From Paracentrotus lividus (taxonomy: Eukaryota; Echinodermata; Echinoidea; Camarodonta; Echinidae): a stretch of DNA of 64,000 nucleotides. The stretch lies in assembly GCA_940671915.1 (NCBI GenBank), contig CALNVZ010003435.1, positions 4,539,744-4,603,743 of the forward strand. Direction: 5' to 3'. Under the pieces are notes generated by a model that saw nothing but the letters and a program-made list of their open reading frames with translations, ran no database searches and was not told the origin of the DNA. Both the position numbers and the translations under genes were made by a program. Positions 23,732 to 35,599 of this stretch are shown here, in pieces (the stretch's first letter is position 1; every line of letters starts with the position of its first letter).

Positions 23732-24906
23732 AACTGAGCGGCGCAGAAAATTTATACCGGTTCTACATTAATGTCAACAAAACCCGCGCAGTATAACGGC
23801 GGGAAGCGACCGATTGACAATGCATGCAATTATTACTTAGCGTACAAAAACTCGCCTAAGAAAAACTCCCCTGTGTAAATGTCTGGTCAGTCGGATCCGT
23901 TTCGAGCTAATTTCTCCTGGACATGAAATAAATAATTGAACTTTATCATAGTTTTCGATAGGTAGATGCTTCAGACCAGATGGAAAATACATTTTGGAAG
24001 CCTATAACACCATTGTGCTAAAGTTGTAATCAGAATCTTATTCACATAGATTGATGTTCCTACGATTTGATATAATAGTGATCTTGTCACAATCTGCGAA
24101 ACGCCGTCCACATGCGATATGCAGTGATATGCGAAATATTGACCATCGAGTAAGATCGTTTTGACAATGTTCAAAGTGACAGGACTTTTTTTTAACAATC
24201 GAAATGAATTTACCATCTCTGGAAAGGTGAGAATTCAAGCTTTAAAAACGGCTGATCATTAAGCTGTTATATAATTATGCGTTATCAGGAAGAAATAATT
24301 ATGTGGCGTATGAGCTATTTTGAGAAGCAAAATTTGCATATTGTACAGGGATATTGATTCTGATTAGGGTTTCGAATTGACACAAGTGACAGGACTTTTT
24401 TCCCCTTTGCAGTAAGTTATCCTATTTTGAAAAAAAAGACTTAACGTAAATATTCACAGTTGATCATTTCTTTGAAAGGTAGTTGCTCGCCATAATCAAG
24501 AAAGCAAAGTGAAAAACTGTGCAAAATACAAAATGTCTATGCAGCGTTGATTTGCGTAGGTGATAGCGCCCTCTTCCTCTTAAGTTTACAACTAGAATTG
24601 ATATGTTCAACGGTCCTCGCATATTAGACAAAGAAAACACTTCAGTCTTCCTGAAGCACTTGAAGAATCACCCCTAAGAGACTTGTGATGATCCGTGAAG
24701 AGTGTAGGGGTACAGTTCCAGAGGTTGGTGATCTCGTGGAAGACTGGGACAAATGAGAAAGGGTCCCAATAAAACCAAATCGAATTCGTTATCAAGTCGG
24801 CGTTGGGTGCATGTTTGTAACTTTTCCTACATAGATTCCTAACTGGCAACTCCAATTTGGAGGGTAATTCTTTACACAGTGTGTCATCGTGGCTTGATGC
24901 ATCCCA
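23732..24906. other. No confident gene
   Basis: CpG-bearing sequence just outside the inverted repeat (23770-23820, CCCGCGCAG, GGCGGGAAGCGACC), then AT-rich DNA. A minus-strand frame at 24607-24855 has moderately balanced composition, but it has no motif and no splice context I trust. Confidence 0.4.
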
Positions 24907-24980
24907 TATTGGGCGTTAATTGGGCGATATTCCCAGCTGGTTTTGGCGGGAAAGCGAAGCCCCCTATTTATCCAATCACG
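24907..24980 (-). promoter_or_regulatory. Promoter-like block: E2F-type site, CCAAT pentamers, TATA-like box
   Basis: TTTTGGCGGGAAA at 24941-24953 fits the E2F consensus closely. CCAAT pentamers occur at 24972-24976 on the plus strand and, reversed as ATTGG, at 24908 and 24919. Read on the minus strand, GATTGG-ATAAATAGGGG gives a TATA-like box. NF-Y plus E2F sites are typical of cell-cycle promoters, but no gene is recognised next to it, so this rests on motifs alone. Confidence 0.25.
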
Positions 24981-25815
24981 TCGCATTAAAGGATCCATCA
25001 GTATGATGTGTCAATCGTTTGATGGGTGCACAAGGAGATATTTGGTATCTTTATCATTTTGACTCAAAATCCTGGATCTGTCATTATTATTTTACTTTGG
25101 TACACTCACTGCACATGCTGACAGTGCACTTTGCTGTATGCGATCAATTACGGGAGATAAATGGTTAATTGATGTGAAGATATGCAGACGTCATACAGAA
25201 AATAAGAAGGGAAAGAAAGGGCGATGACCTCACAGTAGTCCTATTATAAGTCGGCTCATCTTAAATGGACAAAAATTATGACGCAAGACAATCATCAACC
25301 GATTATCAATGGGTGAATTCTAAAATTGATAAATAACTTTAAGTGGATATTCTACAAAAAAGCAGATGACGGAGGGAACTTTAATGGATGAAAACACGTA
25401 GGGCCAAGCGGATACAATGAATCATGTTCAACACAGAGAAAGACTAAATATTGGGAGGTTTATCGATGTTCTACACCGTGTCTATAGCTATATGACATTA
25501 ACGGACTTTACCCTCGCGCGAGAGAAATTCAACTTCCGCCAGTATCATTGATTGATAGTTTCCCCTCAAGACTGTAAATCATCTTTTTATAAATGCGACA
25601 CCCTTGCTCAAGGTTATCATCATGCAACATGACCCATGAGTTTTATTAACACGACACACAACATGGAAATGATTCGCCATTATAATTGTTCTTCGCTTGG
25701 TGTTACAAGAAAGATAGTTATGATTGAGGGTCTGGCTCGATGAGGCTACAACTCAATGAGATAACTAGATGATTAGTTGGAGTCGACTATCTTCTGTCGC
25801 CTCACTCGTCCGCAG

Positions 25816-26056
25816 GGACCCACGGCGGTTCCCTGAGGTACACCACTTAAGTGAAGATGATGGAATGAGAATGTATCATCACAAAAAGGGGTGGGACTTC
25901 CAAGGTGAAGGGGCACGGTGGCTACAGGTGGGGTACACAGTCTATAGAAATAAGACTGAAGTGAAATTACTGCATCGGGAATACAAGGTCACACCCAACC
26001 CACTAAGCGTTAAAGAACTTGAAACTTTATCAGAGATAGAAAGACACGAGGAATGA
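25816..26056 (+). CDS. Candidate terminal exon of an unidentified gene
   Basis: A frame open from 25769 ends at TGA 26054-26056. It reads like protein: charged, balanced, with mixed codon use and higher G+C than the flanks (for example HHLSEDDGMRMYHHKKGWDF and VKELETLSEIERHEE). A good acceptor, the pyrimidine-rich CTTCTGTCGCCTCACTCGTCCGCAG, ends at 25815, so the exon probably starts at 25816. Alternatively the ATG at 25769 is the start; an in-frame TAG lies just upstream of it. No domain is recognised and no upstream exon or poly(A) signal is identified. A TTAA MITE follows 160 bp downstream. Confidence 0.4.
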
Positions 26057-26216
26057 AATGTCACAGGTTTGAAATGTGAAAATTTATTCTACCGTGTTAT
26101 TCGTGACAGCTCAATGAGACTGACATTCCCCCGTAAACTACAATAATTATTGTATTCCATGTATGGCGTCTGTCAGAGTATACACCCGACACAGACATCA
26201 GACGAAGCTTGTATGG

Positions 26217-26679
26217 TTAAAGGTAGTGTCATCCTTTTTCACAAATTGCGAAAACTAATACAATTTGGCATAACTTTAGAATATGATCAACCTATACTGT
26301 CTATTCAATCTTGCTGTCATAGGTTGCCCAGATCAGTAATATGAAACGAAAATCTGATCTAGAACAGCTCTCCATCAACATCGTTGATATTATATCCCGT
26401 GCAGCACGGACCACACACAGAAATATACACACGGCGCATCAGCGTGCATTATTCTCGGCGCTAACGGTCAATGGTTTGCACCGTACGGTATAATTTTCGA
26501 GGTTCGAAAAAATGGGAATGAATTTTGATAATCGCAATATAAAGACAAACATACACATTTGAGCTAAATAATCATGTTGTGGGAATATATAGTCATTGAT
26601 ATACTATGATCATGATGATATCCTCTCAAAAACTAGAAATGTAATATTTTTGCCTGCAAAAGGATGACACTACCTTTAA
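26217..26679. mobile_element. TTAA-flanked MITE, AGGTAGTGTCATCC ends, copy 1
   Basis: TTAA-AGGTAGTGTCATCCTTTT on the left is mirrored by AAAAGGATGACACTACCT-TTAA on the right. About 455 bp without coding capacity. A second copy at 44380-44837 matches along the whole length, at about 90-93% by eye. The TTAA duplication is characteristic of piggyBac and Kolobok elements. Internal CGGCGCATCAGCGTGCATTA and GCACCGTACGGTAT are CpG-rich and shared by both copies. Confidence 0.85.
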
Positions 26680-28292
26680 GGTAAGCCTGGATATTGCTGT
26701 CGTAAAGCGACATACAGTCCCAAACGGTAAAATACCTATGGTACAGATACAATTCTATTTTCACAAACTAATTATAATTAAAGTAGCCTTGTATTGCCCA
26801 GTTATGAATAAATAGATAATATCTATACTTAAAGTTAAGGCTACTTCTATGAACAAAGTGATAATATTCAAACACTATCAATGTTTCATAATCCTTTGGT
26901 GGCCTGTTATAACTTTTAAGATCTGCTTAAATATCCTAATTGATAGCAGGTACAATGAGTTAAAAATAACACGTTCAATGAGGCTTAAAAGTGTGATAAT
27001 TTTGTCTGGACTAAAAACCTCAGACAGACCACATCGTGAGGTCAAGGCCGCGCGGTGCACACCGGGAAGCCATGTCAAGTTGAAGTACAGTCATCTTTCC
27101 TTTGAATATTGGGATTTTATTTTTCTCTTTCCATTTTTCATTACCATTTTACATGGCAGCAATAGGTCACTCCCGCAGGATCTACAGGATACAAATTAAT
27201 TACTACCTGAAAACACAGCCGACTACGTCTTTTCAATTTATTTGAAATAAAGCAGGCGTTTTGCAATCTCGATTTAAAAAGAAATGGATTCGTCGTAGAG
27301 GGCCTATATTTTGTTTCATTGGACGATCATTGTTAACGCTTCATAATTCATAGAATGCACAGAACTGTCCATACAATTCTTTTCTTTTACCAGACACGGA
27401 TCCAGCGATCGTTGTTTTAAAAGATTGTATAGGCCCAATTGTCTGAGGACCTTAAGCGGCTCTGTCATTTTGGGGCATGAGCCTAGATTTCAATTGTATG
27501 GCATAAGGCCGGATATATAAATTATAATACGCTGCTGTTTAAGATGTATTTCTAAGACATATGGATGTGCATGGTATTTCAGGACATTACCCATAGTTTA
27601 AAACAAAAAATACGAAGTGACTTCATATATTAAACACAAGATGATCATTATACAAAATGCGATATTTGAATGGGACATCTAATTTGACTACCGCTGTGAC
27701 AGTGACAATGTATCCATTTATCCTACTTGAAATACAAGACGATTACACAGAAAATCGGGTCACTGCATCTTTGTTCTCTGAAATTTATGACTGATCGATA
27801 AAAAAAGAATAGTTGGCAATATACTCGGAAGCCTAATAAACATCACGAACTGATGAGCCGATCACATATTAAAAAGCCCCAAATATCGTTTTCATTATGG
27901 ATGGTTCCGTTTCACACTGTTTGTCTTATCTATATGTATCTGGTTTCTTAAAGCTCAGCTAAGCACACATGGTAAATGGTATCACCTACGGAACAATTAT
28001 ATTACGATGACTGGTGAATTATTGGATGGTCAGTGACAAGTACCGTATCAATATCACCGTAAGGTGTCAATCTTAATTCATAGCACCGTGTCGTATAGAC
28101 ATCCTATATGGGTGAGCTCATCTTTACGACAGAACGGTTCACACTAGTTATAAAACACTGTGTTCAGTGGTGTTACGTCTTGCTAAGATGTCAACATATC
28201 GGCTGGTGTGAACATGGGTCGTTTGTCAGATTTTTGGAAGGTTTATTATTTTTCACCACACTGATAGGTTTATCCTAAGTGCTAGGAGAGAG
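26680..28292. other. No gene seen
   Basis: AT-rich, mostly unique-looking sequence. The frames at 26849-27199 (+) and 26878-27078 (-) overlap each other and show no motif. Confidence 0.5.
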
Positions 28293-28394
28293 CCCTGCCG
28301 GAAGAAAACACAGTGTCACACAGTATGAAAATAATCTTAACACACCGTGACACAGTGTGTTCTTATTGTGCCGTATTGTTTCCAGTACCGACAC

Positions 28395-28453
<59 letters not shown>

Positions 28454-28590
28454 ATCCACACAGTCGTCTCTGTCAACACAGTGTCCGAGTCCTTCACAAT
28501 GTGACGACTGTTTGGATTTGGCCCATTTTCACAGTGTTTCCACAGTTTGGACACACTGTGCTTGACTCTGTGTTCTTTTTTCGGTAGGGA
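28293..28590. mobile_element. MITE built from ACACAGTGT words with a 50-A tract
   Basis: The left end CCCTGCCGGAAGAAAACACAG is mirrored by CTGTGTTCTTTTTTCGGTAGGG on the right. Between them the near-palindromic word ACACAGTGT, or variants (CACACAGTAT, CACAATGTG, ACACACTGTG), occurs about ten times in both orientations. A run of 50 A (28398-28447) splits the element right after CACTGT. No clear target duplication. The lysine-rich frames are translations of the A run. Confidence 0.65.
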
Positions 28591-29470
28591 AGAAGGGGGG
28601 GGGGCTTGGGAGGGGGAGTGGAGTGCACTATGTCTCTCATTTTATGCCTTGCATCCAGATAAAGTTATATCAACCAATGAAATACAATCACTCAGAAAGT
28701 CCATATTAATTACTAAATATACAAAATCATTAATTTCATCACATATTTTGTTGACAAGGGTAATAAAAACAGAGAGCAATGGGAAAGGTGTAAAGATTTT
28801 ATGCACCTGTCTCTGAATCCATTCTGTGTGTATCCTGGCTGCCCACCCCAAGGGAATGAAGAATTGGGGGAACAAAGGAAGGCAGAATGATAGAAATAGA
28901 CAGTCATCATTTTACATTATTAACACAGCTCAACTGAATTGACGGTGATGACGTCTCTTCAAATTTAATCAATCCTATCAATTTTTTCAATGGGTTGAGG
29001 TAAAACTTTTATATCAATAAATCTGTTTTGAATAAGACCTCGTTTTCCTTGATTTCGAATGTTTGTCTTGGAATGTAGTAATGCCAAATGAAATCCCATA
29101 GACCGAAATATCGTAATAGTTATTATAACTTTAACTGTGGTAAGTGACTCTGAAATTGTGGACAAAACACATTTTAAAATCTGTTTTACGATCGATGGAG
29201 CTATAAAACATTTTACCAAGTCAAAGTGTATTATCCTTCCATGCAAACTGGATCTATACTGCGGAACCTACAAACAACTGTAGCGTTTTCACGATACCCC
29301 ATTAAGTTTGTTGACATGATCGATCAATACCTGACATGTCAGAGAGCCAACATGATGTTGACAAGGAGAAACACTCAGTGTTTTACAGAAACAAACCTAA
29401 TATTTGGCAAAATACTCGACAAAATTCGCAATGCCAGGTGTTCACTGCTCGCTGATACCGCATGATGCAG
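28591..29470. other. No gene seen
   Basis: A G-rich patch at 28590-28620, then AT-rich DNA. Overlapping short frames on both strands lack motifs. Confidence 0.5.
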
Positions 29471-29850
29471 TTGCAACCCTCAAACCGACTACAAGCCGAA
29501 GAGATCTTGGTCATTCAGAGTAATGTAGGATTTAGATCGATCCGGAGTCGGTTATTTTGCCGGTTTGACCGAAGTGGAAAACCATAGTCGCACCCCTCAA
29601 ACCGTCTACAAGCCGAAAAATTATTGTTCATTTGAAATAATGCTGGTTTAACATCGATTCAGTTCCGGTTATTTTGCAGGTTTGACCGGAGTAGATTGTC
29701 GCACCCTTCAAACCGACCACAAGCCGAAGAGGTGTTGGTCATTTGGAATAATGAAGGTTTGAGATCGATGCGATGCCGCATGTTTTGCCAGTATTACTGA
29801 AGTAGAAAACCACAGTCGCATCCTTCAAACCGAAAACACACCGATGAGAT
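29471..29850 (+). repeat. Tandem repeat, ~115-bp unit, 3.3 copies
   Basis: Units begin near 29473, 29588, 29698 and 29816 with CGCACCCYTCAAACCG, followed by ACAAGCCGAAGAG, TTGGTCATTYGGAATAATG and a GATCGAT motif, and end in GGTTTGACCG. The fourth unit is cut short by the MITE at 29861. CAAACCG near unit starts and CGGTTTG near unit ends let each unit fold. Confidence 0.8.
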
Positions 29851-29860
29851 GTTGGTCGTA

Positions 29861-30329
29861 TAGGGGGCACACGAGTAAATAGACGCCCATAGGCTCACGT
29901 GTTAAATTAACGCTCTTCAAAAACTGACATCCCAAAATTCTGTCGATGGAAATCGTTTTAATTATCACAGCAAAGTTAAAATTTAAAGGACTCAGAGTTA
30001 AGAGACTTACAGAAAATTTTGTCAGCTCAAACAAAAACCAAGAATCCTTGAGCGAGACTATGACAAAAGAGACGACTTTTGTAGGCGTGATTTAGAAGAT
30101 GTACAAAATTACGAAAAAGATTCCTAAAATATACGCCAAAGTGTCTAATCTTCAACTAAATGGTAAATTATGAAAGAGTAGGACTTCTAGCACATATTTA
30201 TTCATTAAACATCAACATAAAACCATTTAATGATTTTATATGACTATTTTCCTCAATGAAAATGACCCCATCTTTAGTACGCCTTCCCAAAAAACCTTGC
30301 GTGCATATCATTTACTCGTGTGTACCCTA
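29861..30329. mobile_element. MITE with GGGGGCACACGAGTAAAT ends, copy 1
   Basis: The left end, TA then GGGGGCACACGAGTAAAT, is mirrored by ATTTACTCGTGTGTACCC then TA on the right. About 465 bp, no coding frame. It interrupts the tandem repeat just upstream. A near-identical direct copy lies at 30978-31447. The flanks allow either a TA or a TATAG duplication. Confidence 0.8.
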
Positions 30330-30977
30330 TAGTGGGGGTCATATTTAAAAAATATTGTATTTTTTGTGTTTAATGTAAAGAGTTTGATCAACTGATAAAA
30401 CTGGTACCAAGCATTCATTGTATAAGCAAGGAATTTGCAAACAGGAGTTGAAAAACAGACCCCGTGCCGACCCCAATAAACGCGCAATAACAGCAATGTT
30501 GTTGAAAAATAATACTTGGGGTCCGGGGCGCGATCCCGGATGCCACAGGATGCCGCGGAAACTGGCGAGCTAGTTATTGGTTTACAAGCAGGTCGATCAA
30601 AATCAGTGTTTGTATTCTTAAAAGAAACCCCCCCCTCTGTCTATCTTTATACCATAACCCCCCCCGCCCCGATTAAAAGCGGCAATAGAACTGAAAACAA
30701 AATCTACCCCCCCCCCCGTGCTTGCTCATTATTTTTTCACATCGACGCTCACATAAATAAAAAAACGGGCCGAGGTTTTACAGAGCTAAAGTTCTTATTT
30801 TGTCTCTTATTTGACGTTGATATACGAAGCACCAAAAATGATTTAAATCCACTGAGTGTACCAAATGTCCGAGTTTCTAGTCTCTATAAACGCTCTCCGA
30901 GCATTGCCGAGTAAGTTTTGACGATTCAAGAGACAGAAGACACTCCCCTTAAAACGTTAAATCTAGCCTCCGCTAAA
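30330..30977. other. Spacer between two MITE copies, with C runs
   Basis: C runs at 30630-30637, 30659-30668 and 30707-30717. A long open frame across them (about 30516-30914) has no ATG start and is proline-rich because of the C runs, so I do not call it. Confidence 0.5.
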
Positions 30978-31447
30978 GGGGGCACACGAGTAAATAGACG
31001 CCCATAGGCTCACGTGTTAAATTAACGCTCTTCAAAAACAGACATCCCAAAATTTTGTCGATGGAAATCGTTTTAATTATCACAGCAAAGTTAAAATTTA
31101 AAGGACTCAGAGTTAAGGGACTTGTTATAGAAAATTTTGTCAGCTCAAACAAAAATCAAGAATCCTTGAGCGAGACTATGACAAAAGAGACGACTTTTGT
31201 AGGCGTGATTTAGTAGATGTACAAAATTACGAAAAAGATTCCTAAATATACGCCAAAGTGTCTAATCTTCAACTAAATGGTAAATTATAAAAGAGTAGGA
31301 CTTATGGCACATATTTATTCATTAAACATCAACATAAAACCATTTAATGATTTTATATGACTATTTACCATCAATAAAAATGACCTCATCTTTAGTACGC
31401 CTTCCCAAAAAACCTTGCGTGCATATCATTTACTCGTGTGTACCCTA
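30978..31447. mobile_element. MITE with GGGGGCACACGAGTAAAT ends, copy 2
   Basis: Same orientation and about 96-97% identical by eye to 29861-30329. The flanks differ (CGCTAAA on the left, TATAAAG on the right), so this is a separate insertion rather than a tandem duplication. No coding capacity. Confidence 0.8.
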
Positions 31448-31610
31448 TAAAGTATTTAATGTTGGTTTGAGATAGAAGCGGCGTATTATCTATTTCGTCG
31501 GTGTAATATACAAAAAATAGTCAGATTAAAGAAAAATTATGAAGGCTGGAAGAGACTACAGATCGTTATTTAGGGTTTATTTAGGTATGTGTTATGGTCA
31601 AGGTTAGTTA

Positions 31611-32057
31611 TACAGTCTGTGTCAAATAAAATGGTACAAGTGGAAAACATTTTTTTAAAGTATGAAGATTAATCACAGCTTGCTATTGTTTGGTATGTTC
31701 ATAAAGCAGGAAGATCAGACTCCCACCTGCAATTTTTTCATCACATTTGGTTTGTAATTTTTGAAATATGACTAGTTTTCTACAATCAAGAAAAATCCAT
31801 TTTACGCACGGCGTCCCATGCCTTTGTGTATAGGATTCGCATAATGGCCATGAAGTGCTCAATTTTGATTTGTTCCTCGTCGCACAAAATTTAGCATAAC
31901 TTTTGTTTTACGAAAGCAAATTATACAGCACAAAGCGCATCAGCAAGGAAATTTATTTGCCTTTAATTTGGTACCACATACACACATTATTTGAAAATAT
32001 TTCACACCTAAATATTTTTTTTTTCCAACTGTACCATTCTTTTTGACACAGACTGTA
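31611..32057. mobile_element. Tc1/mariner-like MITE, TACAGTCTGTGTCAAA ends
   Basis: TA-CAGTCTGTGTCAAA, then ATGGTACAAGTGG, on the left; the right end reversed gives the same start and ATGGTACAGTTGG. The target duplication is TA. 447 bp including the flanking TAs. TACAGT-type ends are characteristic of Tc1/mariner. No transposase. Confidence 0.85.
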
Positions 32058-33218
32058 GTGTTAAGTCTAGGGCATAATTAATAATATTCATTCGATTGGT
32101 ATCCGGGATTGAACGAGAAATTGTGGCCTAATATAAACAAATGTAATAGACCAAAAGAAATACAACAATAGATTAAAAAATAATGTCTGCAAAATTAATG
32201 TTCGGACATGTAACATCTCTTGAAATGTCTTTCTCTCGCTGTTTCTCTGCCTCTCTTTGTCAAGCTCTACATACTGATTTATTGATGAGCTCAGTCAGTA
32301 TAATGAAGACTGCTAAATGGCCTTTTAAAAGAACATGAATCATTATTGTGAAAGGCTCGAAAATAACCAACAAACTAATTGATCATAATTAATGGTCTAA
32401 AAATGTAACTTGATTAAGAACCTTAATTACTCAAACAATTTGACGTATACAGTCATGTTTATGTTTCACAATTGATGTTGACAAGGGGGCAGGCAGGAAT
32501 TGAATAATTTTGTCAAACAAAAGTTAAAACTCGCAAATTGGAATAAGAAATTACAGATTACAAGTAGAATTCGAGTCGTTAATCATTCGAGCGAGACTCC
32601 AAAACCACACTGACTTTGTTCAAATCTAATTACTTTGTCTGTGGTGTAACTTGATCCAGGTAGCTACGTACTACCCTTATGAACACCTTTTAGTTAACCG
32701 CAGCTCCTAATTTCTTGTTTCAATTGTTTTGATATTTTGTATAGCTTTTATAATCTTTTCTAACGTAATTTCATAACCACTGTCCTTGTCCTTAATACTT
32801 TTTTTTTTAGTTGGTTTCATATTACGCATTGGCTATACGGTACGGCTCAAGACATCACAACATAAATCGTATTTCTTTTTATTTTGTTTACTTTTATCGA
32901 AAGGCTCTTATACCGGTAATACCCTAAACCCGTACAATATACCCCTCAAATTTCAAAATTCAAAGTTGAGCAAAGATGGACCCACGAAATTGGAAAGGTT
33001 AGGGTTCGCGCGAAGTCAACCCGAACTTGATAAGATGTCTACAGAATGTTACACAATGGCACTCGAATAACACACGAAGAGTACACGAATGACCCGATGC
33101 TTCCTTGATCAGAACAAAAATTTGAAATTTTCTATCATCGTGTGTCCATCCTTGCTCAACTTCGGGACAGTGTGACGCGGGCTCTAGTAATTAACTCGTA
33201 AATAAAAAAAGGGTAAAG
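32058..33218. other. No gene seen
   Basis: AT-rich. One 94-codon frame (about 32786-33070) starts in a T run and shows no family features. Confidence 0.5.
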
Positions 33219-33723
33219 TTAAAGGGGAAGTTCACCCTGGGTTTAAATTGGATTTTAAAAATGTAGAAAAATAAAAATAAAAATATTAGTGAAGGTTTGA
33301 AGAAAATCGACCAAAAAATAACGAAGTTATGGATGTTTAAAATTTTGGTTCTGTGACGTCATGTGCGAGCTACTCTCCTATGTGTTATGTAATGTAAATT
33401 CCATAAAGTGTCATTTTCTCAAAAAAATATTATTTATTACACCTGGGTGGTTGATATATCATTAAAATATGTTCATATACATGCATCTATCAATTCAACC
33501 AATTCCTTTATTAAGAACCATGAAAAAAGACAAATTTATGGAATTTACATACACAACATTATGGGAGAGCTGCTCGCACGTGACGTCACATAATCAAAAC
33601 TTTGAATATTCATAACTTCACTATTTTTGGGTCGATTTTCTCCAAACTTTTACTCATATCTTTATTTTATTTTTCTGTATTTTTTAGAACCAATACATTT
33701 TTTAGGGTGAACTTCCCCTTTAA
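33219..33723. mobile_element. TTAA-flanked MITE, AGGGGAAGTTCACCC ends, carrying two CRE sites
   Basis: TTAA-AGGGGAAGTTCACCC on the left is mirrored by GGGTGAACTTCCCCT-TTAA on the right. Inverted homology continues inward through GAAAATCGACC and to the mirrored GTGACGTCA boxes at about 33353-33362 and 33580-33590. No coding frame. The TTAAAGG start resembles the families at 26217 and 59748. Confidence 0.85.
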
Positions 33724-35296
33724 ACAATACCCATAACAATTTTGTATTTCATAGCCATTACAATGTTTTAAACATGAGCCTTGATCACCGGATAGACTAA
33801 TACAGGTGTTAAAAGAAAAGACAAGTAGGGACTCTATTTGCCTTAATTAGCCAAAATGGGGGGACCAATTGGCTAGAAAGGCGTAATAAATACTCAAGAT
33901 AGGGGCCTTGTAAGAATTTGAAATGCACACCTGGAAAAATTATCGTGTGGCTATCAGGTAATGTATAAATAACCTCTAGTAAGTTTTTGGATTGTATCCA
34001 CGTACAGGTCTTTACACTTCTTATTATTTAAAACACAATAATTTGCAACAACCTCTGTTTTGTACTACAAACGGGCATTAAATTTCCGTTCAGAAAGCAA
34101 TGTTCGAGCACACCCCAATCTTCCTTTTGCTAATAAGCATAATTTTCATCTTTAAATTGTACCTATATTTGCACACCCTTCCCAAGATTGCGAGTCCGTT
34201 TCCACACCTCGTGAGGGGTGTAATATGATACCCACAAATTATCCCGAAAAAGTACCCTACTTGAAGTCCTTCACCTCCACTGCTACAGGACTTGCCTGGA
34301 GAATGAATCCCTGAAGCTCGTCAGAAGATGAATGTTTTAATCCAGGAGTTTACCTGGATGATAAACCACAATAAAAGCTGGTCTATTTTTAACGGTGTAA
34401 AGCTTTACTCGGTTAATTAGAAACCAGACTCTTGGATTTCCATCGTTAATCTGAAATGCCTCGAAATCCTTGACAATTCATATGGAAGTTGTTAACATCG
34501 GTCATTTTCACTGTCATCTTTAAACTGTTTTGAACTCAGCCTTCCTCATGGAAAGTGTTTTTTTAATCGTTCTGTAATTGATTGTAAGGAAATAATGAAT
34601 TAATTAGACAAATTCGTACACTCACTCTAATATTCAATCATAATCTTTATATCTGTATTTTCTCTACACATTAAAAAAACTTTATATTTTAGAACTCTGC
34701 GTTTTTCAAGAAGTTAAATGAGGCACAGTGGTAAGAACTACATTTAAAAAGCACACATTATTTGTGTCAAAAATAGACTTTTGTGTAATAAGATGAATAA
34801 AAAAGTACTCAAAGCTTATAATATCTTTCTTACAGAAAAGTTTCTAATGGGAATACGACTTTTGTACAATTCCGGTTCTGACGTCACAATATCAACAACA
34901 TCGTAGCCTCTGGTTGTTTTCGAGAGATAATAATATGATTTTAATATATTCGTTTCTCAAACATATTCGAGCGAACAAGTAAATAAAACATTTTAAAGAG
35001 TATGCGCATTTCTAATTTGAAGATAATTCAACTTTAAGTTCGCATGTAAATGTCCAGATTCGATTTATTCAACCACGGATTTGATTGTTTTTTTCTCAGA
35101 ACTTTAAAAGGGGATATAGGTCTGTTGTATTGTTTCCCTTAATTTACACTTGGCAGAGCTCGACCTTCTGCTTAATTTTGATCGCAATATAACACGACAG
35201 CAAAACGTGACATCCGCATACTGATATGTAACGTATTCAAAATCAAAGGATACAGGTATTTTGAAATCGAATTTTTGTTAGTAATTTCACACATGT
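33724..35296. other. No gene seen
   Basis: AT-rich unique-looking sequence. A lone TGACGTCA lies near 34879. No sustained frame. Confidence 0.5.
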
Positions 35297-35566
35297 CTAA
35301 TGCGGCGGTCACAACTCATCGTAGGCTACGGGGCACGTGCCAACAACGTAGCCTGCGTTGCATGTACAATGCACGCACAGGTCCTGGGTCAATTTCTGCG
35401 ATTCCTGCGTTTCTGTAGTAAGGGTATTGTAAAAAAAAAAAAAAAAACTCCTGTACGTCGTACATGCATTGTACCTGCGAGGTACCTCCGCTGCACGAAT
35501 TTTATACGAAATCCATAGTAGGGAGTTGCACGTCGATGGTACGGCGAGTTGTGACCGCCGCATTAG
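35297..35566. mobile_element. MITE with TAATGCGGCGGTCACAACT ends
   Basis: A perfect 19-base inverted repeat, TAATGCGGCGGTCACAACT, at 35298-35316 and reversed at 35547-35565. The inside is GC-rich and hairpin-prone (GCATGTACAATGCAC, TGTACGTCGTACATGC, GCGAGGTACCTCCGC), with one A run at 35430-35446. The overlapping frames on both strands here are by-products of the inverted repeat. Confidence 0.85.
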
Positions 35567-35599
35567 GTTGTGTTTATGCCTACAGAATAAATCAAGTAG

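Noticed and set aside
24607..24998. Two overlapping minus-strand frames that could be exons
   Set aside because: Composition is borderline, two frames compete, and no splice sites or motif support either.
28347..28587. Lysine-rich and phenylalanine-rich frames
   Set aside because: Translated 50-A tract inside a MITE.
30516..30914. 132-codon frame between the two MITE copies
   Set aside because: It starts at TTG rather than ATG, spans C runs that give proline stretches, and has no domain or splice context.
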